NCBI GenBank assembly: GCA_007136405.1
Contig: SLHA01000017.1
Span: 1 to 44,342 of the forward strand
Reading direction: 5' to 3'
Origin: Candidatus Latescibacterota bacterium
Lineage (GTDB): Bacteria > Latescibacterota > UBA2968 > UBA8231
DNA: 44,342 nt
Positions within the stretch are counted from its first letter, which is position 1. Each line of letters opens with the position of its first letter. The position numbers and the translations under genes are program-made. Shown one piece after another: positions 23,840 through 31,896 of the stretch. The notes beneath the pieces were generated by a model that was not told where the DNA came from, did not search any database, and saw only the letters and a list, made by a program, of their open reading frames with translations.

Positions 23840-24736
23840 TTAGTTGAGGATGTCGAATTGCAGCAACTCCACGGCTCGCGCCAGGGCTGGGGAGCCGGAT
23901 ATCTCCGCCACGGTGGCCAGCGTCACCCCGATGAGCAGGATGACGGCCACGATGATTTTACCGACGTCTTGTCCCTTCAGGCTGCCCAACTCGGCCGGCG
24001 AGCCGGACAGATAGGCAGATGCCGCAAAGAATTCTTCACCGATCAGCGTATAGTCGCAGGCGGCTACGAAGAACGGCAACTGCGCCGGCTGAGCGGTACC
24101 GGCGATCTGGATAGCGCCGATGGCGTTGCCGGTTTCCGCCAGGATGAGCGACTCGGCGAAGAAGGAGCCCATGTAGAAGCAGGCGGCGGGCCTGTCCCGC
24201 ACCATCATGCCGGACAGATGCGCGACGTATCCGAACTGTTCATCCGTGACGTAATAGATACTGTCCGGGTTGTATGCATCCGGACGCCCCACAGCCAAAT
24301 AGGCCGCCTGCACCACTTCCCGCGCCGAGGTCATTACCAGCGACTTGGCCGTGGGCACCTGGACGATGGCATTGTACTGGGCCGTGGTGCGCGCGACACG
24401 GGCAAGCACCGTCATACTGGCTATGGTCTGCACCTCGTTCATGTCCTGGATGCCGGGAACGAAGATGCAGGCCCGGCCCATCTCCGTGGCTCGGCCCACG
24501 GCTTCGTCGATGGCTTCCAGTCCGGGAACGCGGCGCACCGTGATCTCACCACCCTGCCGGGCGTGCCGGATCCAGTACACCACGGCGCCACAGAAGACCG
24601 CTACCACCACGGCCAGGAATCGTCGTTCATAGTCGATCATCCGCCACAGTCCTGAGGATGCAGGCACCAGGGCTGCAGTCAACAGCATGATCAGTGCCGC
24701 CAGGATCCACAACCAGGGGCCGCGCAGTAATTTCAT
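23840..24736 (-). CDS. DUF6754 domain membrane protein
   Basis: This is a 298-residue protein; the ATG at 24736 follows AGGCAGG closely, and a TTG at 24757 is an alternative. It has two N-terminal membrane helices (8-25 and 40-57) and one near the C-terminus (259-280) around a soluble domain. That domain has the DUF6754 pattern: GRACIFVPGIQDMNEVQTIA, YNAIVQVPTAKSLVMTSARE, VVQAAYLAVGRPDAYNPDSI and FYMGSFFAESLILAETGNAI, then PFFVAACDYTLIGEEFFAAS and the GSLKGQD end. The family has no known function to my knowledge. It opens a four-gene operon of overlapping membrane-protein genes. The Gly/Ala-rich loops and the AETG segment could bind a nucleotide or cofactor, but that is speculation. Confidence 0.8.
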   Translation of the reverse strand: MKLLRGPWLWILAALIMLLTAALVPASSGLWRMIDYERRFLAVVVAVFCGAVVYWIRHARQGGEITVRRVPGLEAIDEAVGRATEMGRACIFVPGIQDMNEVQTIASMTVLARVARTTAQYNAIVQVPTAKSLVMTSAREVVQAAYLAVGRPDAYNPDSIYYVTDEQFGYVAHLSGMMVRDRPAACFYMGSFFAESLILAETGNAIGAIQIAGTAQPAQLPFFVAACDYTLIGEEFFAASAYLSGSPAELGSLKGQDVGKIIVAVILLIGVTLATVAEISGSPALARAVELLQFDILN

Positions 24737-25169
24737 GATGCCTGCCTTGTAGGCCAATGAGTACTCAACCGGGCGTCCGCCTGCGCGTCGAATAAACGCA
24801 CATGAGAAACCACCATGGTGCCTCCGTAACGCGTGTGGTCGCGGCGGGGCGGGACGGCTGTTTTCGGCATGCGTTCGGCCCGCAAACGGAGTGCTTACAG
24901 CCTGCGTATTTGCTTACACCCGGCATACGGCCGGCTGACAGCATCCCGGCCGCCTGACGCGCCGTTGGATCCAACTGCAGGCGGTGGGCGGGCAACCCTC
25001 GAGAATGCGCCGCGCCGGCCCGTAAACCGCAACCCACTTGTGTGGCATCGACCGACACACTGCACGCCTGCAAGTCGATTCCCGGCTTGGGTTCCGCCTA
25101 TGCGTAACGCGCCAGCCGGGTAACGGTGGCTCCTGCCGGGCCAGCCGCAGATTCCCTGGGGTTCAGGTG
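24737..25169. other. Intergenic stretch before the DUF6754 operon
   Basis: About 430 bases lie between the TIM-barrel gene stop and the DUF6754 gene start. No convincing gene is seen. TGCTTACA occurs twice about 20 bases apart near 24892-24920, and CCGGC/GCCGG inverted pieces follow. The promoter of the operon is expected here, but no consensus hexamer pair is evident. Confidence 0.4.
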
Positions 25170-26030
25170 CTATTTCCACTGCGTCGCCGCCAGCAGTTCC
25201 TGCGACTCCGCGGTCTGGCATCCCAGGATCTGGCGTACGATGGCGGCGTTCTCCTCCACCATGCCATCCTTGTCTCCCCGGTGCATGCCGACGTTGACCA
25301 CGTCTCCGGCCTTGATGCTTTCAAAGGCGTATTCGAAGGCCATGGTCGCCTGGATGCGACCCGAGGCCATGATCTTGTACCCGATGCAGGGCCGGGTCAG
25401 CTGCCGGATGCACGCCGTGGCGTCAAAGCAGTCAGCCAGCCGGAACATGTGCCCCGCACCATCGTGCAGGCTCCCGCAGTTGTAGAAGCAGACCGCATGG
25501 AAGTCCACCAGATCCAGTCCGTCAACCCATACGTGGGCCGCCGGCGCGTGGGCCGCAACGCCTGCGGGTATGCCCAGCGCACGGGCGTGATGCACCCAGT
25601 CCCGCAACGTCCCGGCATCCTCGGCAGCGAATAGCTGATCGATGATCCCGCCATGGAAATAGACCGCGCGGGCGCCCGTATCGACGGCCTGGTCGATGGC
25701 CTCTTCCATGCTGCCCAAACCCCGGTGGCTCAGCTGGGCGATCCATTGCAGTTGCCCGCCATGACCACCATTACCCAGGTAGCGGCGTACGGCCTGCATG
25801 ACATGCGGTGTTTCGTTGTTGGTTATCATGGCGTTGATACCGGCGGCCGCCGCCCTGTCCCAGGTCTCCATGATGCGCTCAGGGGTATAGTACGAACTCA
25901 TCTCCGCGTCCCGCTGCGGGTTCTGGTGACTGAAGCCGCCATAAGGGTTGCCCCCGATGATCAGCCGGGTCACGTCAAGACCGCAGAAGTCTACCGTGGG
26001 CAACAGCGATGTCGCTGTCGTGATGGTCAT
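25170..26030 (-). CDS. TIM-barrel protein (aldo/keto-reductase-like)
   Basis: This is a 286-residue protein read from the ATG at 26030 (GGAGA 9 bases upstream). The start reads FCGLDVTRLIIGGNPYGGFS, like the LGxTGLxVSRLxLGGxxFGG opening of aldo/keto reductases. Later parts follow a (beta/alpha)8 order: WDRAAAAGINAMITNNETPH, ARAVYFHGGIIDQLFA, ALGIPAGVAAHAPAAHVWVD, LVDFHAVCFYNCGS, CIGYKIMASGRIQATMAFEY, AGDVVNVGMHRGDKDGMVEE. The AKR catalytic Tyr/Lys tetrad is not evident, so it may be a non-reductase barrel (aldolase or isomerase type). It follows the Gfo/Idh gene by 96 bases and probably belongs to the same transcript. Confidence 0.72.
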   Translation of the reverse strand: MTITTATSLLPTVDFCGLDVTRLIIGGNPYGGFSHQNPQRDAEMSSYYTPERIMETWDRAAAAGINAMITNNETPHVMQAVRRYLGNGGHGGQLQWIAQLSHRGLGSMEEAIDQAVDTGARAVYFHGGIIDQLFAAEDAGTLRDWVHHARALGIPAGVAAHAPAAHVWVDGLDLVDFHAVCFYNCGSLHDGAGHMFRLADCFDATACIRQLTRPCIGYKIMASGRIQATMAFEYAFESIKAGDVVNVGMHRGDKDGMVEENAAIVRQILGCQTAESQELLAATQWK

Positions 26031-26126
26031 GGTATGGTCTCCGTCAGTCCGGGTCCGTGAGCTGCGTAGTGCATCCGCGGCGCTACCGTCGCGGCACTTC
26101 GGCAGGGGTCGTTCCTGCAACGATGT

Positions 26127-27284
26127 TCATTGCTTCAACGGGGGAACCTCCACCACGCAACTGTCGTTGCGGATGGAATACGTGCCGGCGACACCGACAG
26201 CGACGCTCATGCGCCCGGCGATAGGAGTGGCCAGCGGCTCCTTGCCATCCAGCACCATGTCGATGAAGTCCCGGGCCACCAGCGGATCAGCACCGCCGTG
26301 ACCGCCGGCCGCCGGTTTCACCGTCCGATGCTGGTCGGCCAGGTTCGTCCACCGGTTGGAACGGTTGCGCATCTTGACGATCACATTGGTGCCGTCATCC
26401 AGATTCTCCAGGCGCCCCTCTGTGCCGATGAACGTGTAGTTGCGACAGTAGTCCGGGGTATAATGGCACTGCATGTAGGTCAGTTTGATGCCGTTGTCCA
26501 GCTCCACCAGAATAGTGCTGTTGTCCTCCACATCGACCTCCCGGCGGAATACGCACATGTTCATCGAGTTCGCCTTGCGTTCCGTGTACTGGTATTCCAC
26601 GCAGGTATCGCGCTCGTCGCATTCGTTGCAGACCAGATCGTCCGGCTTGTCACCGCCGTAGTAATCCAGACTGCCGAAGCCGACCACCCGCCGGCCGTAG
26701 TGACCGGTGATCCAGTGGACCATGTCGATATCATGCGAGGCCTTCTGCAGCAGCAGACCGGTGGAGTGGCGTGACGCTCCGTGCCAGTCGTGGTAGTACC
26801 ACTCACCGCCATGCCCGACGAAGTGGCGCACCCATACCACCTTCACCTCACCGATCTCACCCGCATCCACAACGTCCTTCATCACCCGGAAGATGTTCAT
26901 GTAACGCATGTTGAAGCCGATCATGAAGCGTTGCCCGGACTCCTTCCAGGCGCGCAGCATACGATCGCATCCGGCCGTGGTGATAGCCATGGGCTTCTCG
27001 CAGAAGACGTGCTTGCCGGCCTGGAAGGCGGCACACACATATTCTTCGTGGGTGAAATCCGGGCTGCATACTGCCACGGCGTCCACGTCCTGCCGGTCCA
27101 GCAGCTCCTGGTAATGCAGCGTGGTGTAGACATCCGATCCGACACGTTCCCTGAACTGCTCCAGCGCCAGGGTGGAGACGTCCGCTCCGGCGACCACTGT
27201 GGAACGCCCGCTGGGATCGTGCCAGTGCTGCGCCAGGCCGCCGCGTCCGGTAACGCCGATCACTCCGATGCGTACCTGATCCAT
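26127..27284 (-). CDS. Gfo/Idh/MocA family oxidoreductase
   Basis: This is a 385-residue NAD(P)-dependent sugar or cyclitol dehydrogenase. The ATG at 27284 has GGAGAG 8 bases upstream. The Rossmann start is VRIGVIGVTGRGGLAQHW, the family's EKP motif is at 96-98 (HVFCEKPMAI), and the C-terminal sheet includes SHDIDMVHWITGHYG. An unusual cysteine cluster (C219, C222, C228, C244) sits in the substrate domain and could bind zinc or an Fe-S cluster. This family oxidises or isomerises sugars and their acids. The gene lies between the TIM-barrel protein and the beta-propeller protein, all on one strand. Confidence 0.9.
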   Translation of the reverse strand: MDQVRIGVIGVTGRGGLAQHWHDPSGRSTVVAGADVSTLALEQFRERVGSDVYTTLHYQELLDRQDVDAVAVCSPDFTHEEYVCAAFQAGKHVFCEKPMAITTAGCDRMLRAWKESGQRFMIGFNMRYMNIFRVMKDVVDAGEIGEVKVVWVRHFVGHGGEWYYHDWHGASRHSTGLLLQKASHDIDMVHWITGHYGRRVVGFGSLDYYGGDKPDDLVCNECDERDTCVEYQYTERKANSMNMCVFRREVDVEDNSTILVELDNGIKLTYMQCHYTPDYCRNYTFIGTEGRLENLDDGTNVIVKMRNRSNRWTNLADQHRTVKPAAGGHGGADPLVARDFIDMVLDGKEPLATPIAGRMSVAVGVAGTYSIRNDSCVVEVPPLKQ

Positions 27285-27345
27285 GTCGTTTTCTCTCCTC
27301 GGTATGCAGACCCGTTCGGTATGCAGGCCACATTTCCTCGCCCCC

Positions 27346-27361
27346 AAAAAAATACCCCCCC
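27346..27361. other. Homopolymer run A7-TA-C7 upstream of Gfo/Idh
   Basis: Seven A (27346-27352), then TA, then seven C (27355-27361) lie about 60-75 bases upstream of the start at 27284. Read in the gene's direction this is G7-TA-T7. It may be a slippage-prone spacer near the promoter. Confidence 0.5.
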
Positions 27362-27505
27362 GCCAGCAGCCAGGCAAGGTGACACCGACCACCCTGTCGG
27401 ATGCCTGGCGGGCCGGAGTGCATCGGCGCTCGGACAGGAAAGTGGACGGATCGAGCAGCGATTCGGTCAATGTAGCGTAATGTAGCGTATGGATCGGACA
27501 GGACA

Positions 27506-29455
27506 CTAGGCCGACGGCCCGAACAAGTGCAGCTTGCCGCGCGAATTCAGCGCCAGATACTCCGTGGTGTCGGCGCCGCGCCGCACGACGCTGGCACCCA
27601 CCCGCATGCGCGGCTCGTTACCGTAGATACGCATCAATTCGGTCAGCGCTTTGACCTTATGTCCGTGCGCGTCGTACAACGCCTGCACCTGTCGTGAGGT
27701 GTTCGTCCATAGCAGGTTGCGTCCGGCCCAGTTGACCTGGGCGCACCCCTGGCCGACGTAATCCGGCTGTCTGGTCCACAACCGCGTGCCGTCTCCGGCC
27801 AGCAGCGTCAGGATACCGTAGTTGCCCCAGCGGGTGACCGCCAGAATCTGCGAACCGGGCAAATCGTGGCGCAGGTTGCAGATCACCCGGCCCTGGGCGT
27901 GGCCGATCCGGTGCACCGCCCGGGTCCGGCCGGTGCGCGCATCCACCACGTACACGCCGGCGCTTCCGCCCAGCAGAAAGGCCACCGGATCCACGTCCGG
28001 ATCCGCGGTGAAGTTGCCCAGAGCCACGGCGTCATAGTGCCGGGCATTATCGATGTTCCACATCTCATCCGCGCCGTCATGGCGCCATAGCAGGGTGCCA
28101 TCGCCGCGATACATGCAGCCGCCGGCCAGCAGTTCGTCTCGTCCGTCTCCGATGACATCGTGCAGGGCCAAAGCCGCGTGGTGCCCATAGTGCGCGCCTT
28201 CCTGCCGGTGGAACCAGAGCTGGCGCAAATCCCGGTCCAGGGCCCACAGACGGCAACCGCCGCCGCCCATGTCCTGGCGCCACTCGCGCAGCACGATGTC
28301 GAATCCGTCTGGATCCTGCAGCGCGCCACTGGACGGTGACCAGTCATAGTAGCGCATGTCGCCTTCTTCCGGGGGCAACTCCGCCCGCGCCAGCACCTGG
28401 CCGTCGGCACCGCGGATGATCACCATTTCGTTCTGCACACTCTGATCCGTGACGCTGCCGTTGACGTTGGCCCGGCTGACGACTTTACGGCTCCCGGCCA
28501 GTGCATAGATCAGACGACCGTGGGCGCCGTCGTGAGAGCGGGAGAACACCGGATTGCGAATTGGTTCGTCCAGACGCCAGATCTCTTCACCGGCAGCCGT
28601 CAGGGCCCGCAACCGATCTTTGGCCGCCACCAGCATGTCGATGCGCCCCGGGCTGGCGAAGTCCTCGAACCGCGGCGTTCCGCCCAGCGTCTCCAAATCC
28701 AACGTCTGACGCAGAACCGCATCCGGGACCGGCCGGCTGCGTTCCGTGTAGGCCGCGTCCAACGTGGCGACGCGCCGGGCATTGCGGCGCGCCTGCCAGG
28801 GATACGCCGTGATCCGCAGGTCCGACAGCACCGAGGCTCCCAACGTTCGATACCCGGCTTTGCCGGCGCCGAACATGGTGTCCGTCACGTGGAACTCCAC
28901 TTGCAGCTCCGGCGCGGCGGCCCGGATACCGTTGCCATCCAATTCCACCTGCAGCGCTACCGGTCCCTCCGGGAGAACGACATCCTGTGCCGCCAGCACG
29001 AACCATTCATCATCGCGACGCCGGTACAGGACGGCGCGCCGGCGTCCCTCGATGGCGAACTGGTAATACCAACGGGAGGTGTGCATACGGAAAACGATGC
29101 CGGCAAGCGCCTCCGTGCAATCGCTGCGATCCGCGTGGGGTCCCATCTCCACATCCACCGGCTCCACGAGGGCGGAGATGCAGCAGTCGCGCAGGTTTTC
29201 GTCCCCGGTCACCAGCGCCCGGACGGCGGAACCGGAGCGGGTGCGGGGAAAGCGCAGCCGCCGTCCCGTGGCTGTCGGTTCCACATAGATATCGCTGTTG
29301 ACCCTGAAACCGCCCCATGGGGTCAACGGCGTCTGCCAGATCCGCAGGAAGGCGCACTCGGCGGCAGACAACGGCTCGAGCGGCTTCAGGATCTCGCCCT
29401 CCGGCAAGCCGGTCAGGTCGAGAGCGGCGATCACCTTGATATCGGTTGCGGCCAT
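27506..29455 (-). CDS. Beta-propeller protein (rhamnogalacturonan-lyase/FG-GAP-like)
   Basis: This is a 649-residue protein; the ATG at 29455 is used because GGAG lies 10 bases before it, while the ATG at 29464 abuts GGAG. Residues 1-220 form a beta-sandwich (LamG-like; RALVTGDENLRDCCISALVE, MHTSRWYYQFAIEGRRRAVL). Residues 230-649 repeat propeller blades: FEDFASPGRIDMLVAAKDRL, DGAHGRLIYALAG, HDVIGDGRDELLAGGCMY, GDGTLLWRHDGADEMWNIDN, NFTADPDVDPVAFLLGGSAG and a final REYLALNSRGKLHLFG-type blade. This layout is seen in rhamnogalacturonan-lyase-like and FG-GAP proteins. No signal peptide is visible, which is unusual for a secreted lyase. It lies between the sulfatase and the Gfo/Idh gene. Confidence 0.75.
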   Translation of the reverse strand: MAATDIKVIAALDLTGLPEGEILKPLEPLSAAECAFLRIWQTPLTPWGGFRVNSDIYVEPTATGRRLRFPRTRSGSAVRALVTGDENLRDCCISALVEPVDVEMGPHADRSDCTEALAGIVFRMHTSRWYYQFAIEGRRRAVLYRRRDDEWFVLAAQDVVLPEGPVALQVELDGNGIRAAAPELQVEFHVTDTMFGAGKAGYRTLGASVLSDLRITAYPWQARRNARRVATLDAAYTERSRPVPDAVLRQTLDLETLGGTPRFEDFASPGRIDMLVAAKDRLRALTAAGEEIWRLDEPIRNPVFSRSHDGAHGRLIYALAGSRKVVSRANVNGSVTDQSVQNEMVIIRGADGQVLARAELPPEEGDMRYYDWSPSSGALQDPDGFDIVLREWRQDMGGGGCRLWALDRDLRQLWFHRQEGAHYGHHAALALHDVIGDGRDELLAGGCMYRGDGTLLWRHDGADEMWNIDNARHYDAVALGNFTADPDVDPVAFLLGGSAGVYVVDARTGRTRAVHRIGHAQGRVICNLRHDLPGSQILAVTRWGNYGILTLLAGDGTRLWTRQPDYVGQGCAQVNWAGRNLLWTNTSRQVQALYDAHGHKVKALTELMRIYGNEPRMRVGASVVRRGADTTEYLALNSRGKLHLFGPSA

Positions 29456-29688
29456 GAAGAGCATCTCCGGTAGACGAAAGTCAGCGTTGAATGTCAGAGT
29501 TGAATTCAGGTAATGGAGTGATATTCGCGGGCGGTGCTTCGGTGGCCGGGCCTATCCGACGGTGCCGGTCCGGCAGCCACCCGCGAACAATGAAGGCATG
29601 CTCCGGCACGCACACAAGTAAGTCCAGTCGACCGGCGACGCATCGTGTTCCTGGGCCATAGATGCCGGCTGCAGGTTCCGGAGTCTTG

Positions 29689-31056
29689 CTACTCGTACTC
29701 CCACTTATGGATCCAGGGATCGTTCGTGTCGCACTGGAATCGTTTCAGGCGATCGCAGAAGCCGGCCACCATGGAAGCGTACTGCGGTTGCCCGGCCAGG
29801 TTGATCACTTCGTCGGGATCGTTCTGGAGGTCATACAACTCGAAACGGCTGCGATGCAGATAGGCGTCCAGCGTACGGGCACCAAAGAACTCCCGGTCAT
29901 CCCGCAGGGCTCCCTGCCAGGAGATCGAACTCCACAGGTCACTGGCGAACGAGTAGTCCAGCTTCCAGGCGATGTTCCAGATGAATTTGTACTGGTGGGT
30001 TCGCACGACCCGCATGGGATAGTAGTTGGTGATCTCGTGAAAAGTGTGGGCAGCGTACACCTCCTCGCGCCACTCGCCGGGATGCTCATGTCCGATAATA
30101 CCGCGGAACGAACGGCCGTGGAACCGGCATTGATCCGGCAGCGCGCCGGCGTAATCCAGCAACGTGGGCGTGATATCCGCCCAGGTGATCAGTCCGTCGC
30201 AGGCCACACCCCGTGCCGGCTGTTCCGGGCTATGGACGATGCAGGGCAGCTGCATGCCGGGTTCGTACAACGTGGTCTTGGAGGCGGGAAACGCGGCCCC
30301 GTTGTCCGATATGTAGATGATCACCGTGTTGCTGCCCTTGCCGGCTTCGCGCAGGATATCCAGGAGCCGGCCGATACCGCGATCCAACCGCGCGATCGAC
30401 TGGTAATACTGTGCCAGCTCCGCACGCACCTCCGGAGTATCCGGAAGGAAAGGCGGTACTATGACGTCGGCCTCGCCGAAGACCTGCTCGACATCTCCAG
30501 GAAACGGTTCATCGGGGTTGCCGAAGCTGTTCGGCTTCAGGGGATGATCCTGTTTGACAGCGGCCCGGTGCGGGTTGTGTGAGGCCCAGTACAGGAAAAA
30601 CGGCTCCTGTCCCTGGACGAATTCCCGGCAGCTTTCCGACATGCGCACATCGTCACGCCCGAAGGCGCCGTCCGGCTGCTCCCAATCCCAGGGAAACAGA
30701 TGCTCCGGAGCGTAGTGACGCTTGCCCACGCGGCCGGTGCGGTAGCCGGCTTCGCTCAACAGGGCGGGCAGGGTGCGGACATCCGGAAAGCACGAGAAAT
30801 GGTGGACGCCATGGGTGTGGCCAAAGGTGCCGTTGGTATGGTTGTACAATCCGGTGAGGATGACGGAACGGCTGGCGGCACACGACGCCGTGGTACAGAA
30901 ACTGTTGGTAAAACGGGTTCCGTACCCGGCCAGCATGTCCAGATTGGGTGTGGCCACGACGGGATTGCCATAGCACCCCAGAGCTTCTCGTCCGTGGTCG
31001 TCGGCCACCATGAGGATCAGGTTGGGGCGCGATGCAGGCAACGGTTCCGAGTGCAT
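29689..31056 (-). CDS. Sulfatase (N-sulfoglucosamine sulfohydrolase-like)
   Basis: This is a 455-residue sulfatase; the ATG at 31056 follows GAGGT by 8 bases. Metal residues are Asp19-Asp20 in ILMVADDHGREALGCYGNP. The formylglycine site is C59-A-A-S-R63 (TASCAASRSVILTGL), a CxAxR variant of CxPxR that maturases can accept. The following YNHTNGTFGHTHG resembles SGSH-type enzymes that act on N-sulfated sugars. Downstream GKRHYAPEH, ASHNPHRAA, ISDNGAAFPASKTTLYEPGM and the C-terminal YDLQNDPDEVINLAG complete the family pattern. No signal peptide is apparent. It heads the minus-strand catabolic cluster. Confidence 0.93.
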   Translation of the reverse strand: MHSEPLPASRPNLILMVADDHGREALGCYGNPVVATPNLDMLAGYGTRFTNSFCTTASCAASRSVILTGLYNHTNGTFGHTHGVHHFSCFPDVRTLPALLSEAGYRTGRVGKRHYAPEHLFPWDWEQPDGAFGRDDVRMSESCREFVQGQEPFFLYWASHNPHRAAVKQDHPLKPNSFGNPDEPFPGDVEQVFGEADVIVPPFLPDTPEVRAELAQYYQSIARLDRGIGRLLDILREAGKGSNTVIIYISDNGAAFPASKTTLYEPGMQLPCIVHSPEQPARGVACDGLITWADITPTLLDYAGALPDQCRFHGRSFRGIIGHEHPGEWREEVYAAHTFHEITNYYPMRVVRTHQYKFIWNIAWKLDYSFASDLWSSISWQGALRDDREFFGARTLDAYLHRSRFELYDLQNDPDEVINLAGQPQYASMVAGFCDRLKRFQCDTNDPWIHKWEYE

Positions 31057-31391
31057 GAGACCGACCTCTGTGTGAGATGAATCAGGTAGGCGCGGCCATG
31101 GGTATGTATCTTTCAGACCCAAGTCATAGAGCAGACGTAAACAAGCAGTTTCGCGAGGGTGCGGTCAACACGGCACAGCTTCCCGGCGCAGCACCGGCAA
31201 TCCGCCACATCGCTCCAGCACCGCCACAGCGCCTGCCGATGTTCAGGTTCATACGCCTGCACCTGCGCTGTCTCTTGCACCTGCCGATGTCGAGATTGTT
31301 GCGCCTGCGCCTGCACCCGCGTCGGCGTCCGCGCCGTTGCCCCGTCAATCCCGCGTTTGACCCTGGCGCATCCTTGGGCTATGCTGACAAA
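31057..31391. other. Divergent intergenic region with low-complexity sequence
   Basis: This lies between the divergent sulfatase and HsdR-domain genes. From about 31180 to 31330 the sequence is built of CACCTGC/CGCCTGC/CACCGCC-type words, giving Arg/Leu/Cys-rich frames that are unlikely to be protein. A frame open from 31077 joins the downstream gene but lacks family sequence before 31392. No promoter could be assigned. Confidence 0.45.
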
Positions 31392-31859
31392 ATGGGCCGG
31401 CCAGACACTCCTCCTCTGACGTTTCCGCGTGCCTTCGCCTTTGACATCCGTAGGCGCGACGGGCAATACTGTATACTGGACACTGTCCGGCAGCGGTTCG
31501 TACCGTTGACACCGGAGGAATGGGTCCGGCAGAACCTGCTCGAGTATCTGGTTCGGGATCTGGGTTGCCCGCGTTCGCTGATCGCGGTGGAGAAAAAACT
31601 GGACTACTACAGCAAACCTTTCCGGGCCGATGTGATCGTGTATCGCAGGGATGGTGTTGCCCTGCTGCTGGCGGAGTGCAAGGAGCCCGGAGTGAGGCTG
31701 AACCAGCTCGCCTTCGACCAGGTTGCCGCCTACAACCAGTCGGTCCGGGCCCGGTACCTGCTGGTCACCAACGGCCTCGAACACTATTGCTGGCGCCTGG
31801 ATCCAGCGGCGGATTCAGGCCATTTCATCCCTGTTTTGCCCCGGTACGAGGCATGGTGA
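31392..31859 (+). CDS. Stand-alone HsdR N-terminal domain nuclease-like protein
   Basis: This is a 155-residue protein matching the N-terminal domain of type I restriction R subunits (HSDR_N_2). It reads AFDIRRRDGQYCILDTVRQR, then FVPLTPEEWVRQNLLEYLV. The PD-(D/E)xK core is D80 in FRADVIVYRRDG and E95-C-K97 in LLLAECKEPG, followed by FDQVAAYNQSVRARYLLVTN and GLEHYCWRLD. No helicase or HsdM/HsdS gene is nearby, so a classical restriction system is not present. Such short proteins are common in Bacteroidota-like genomes without restriction genes, and their role is unknown. The ATG at 31392 is chosen to match the family; its ribosome-binding site is poor. It converges with the rhomboid gene 37 bases downstream. 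Confidence 0.85.
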   Translation: MGRPDTPPLTFPRAFAFDIRRRDGQYCILDTVRQRFVPLTPEEWVRQNLLEYLVRDLGCPRSLIAVEKKLDYYSKPFRADVIVYRRDGVALLLAECKEPGVRLNQLAFDQVAAYNQSVRARYLLVTNGLEHYCWRLDPAADSGHFIPVLPRYEAW

Positions 31860-31896
31860 GCGGCTCCGGGGGACCGCCCAGGACGAGTTGCCGGTA

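Noticed and set aside
31392-31859. A type I restriction-modification system
   Set aside because: Only the HsdR N-terminal domain is present. No helicase, methyltransferase or specificity subunit is encoded nearby; the methyltransferase at 14277 is a small-molecule type.
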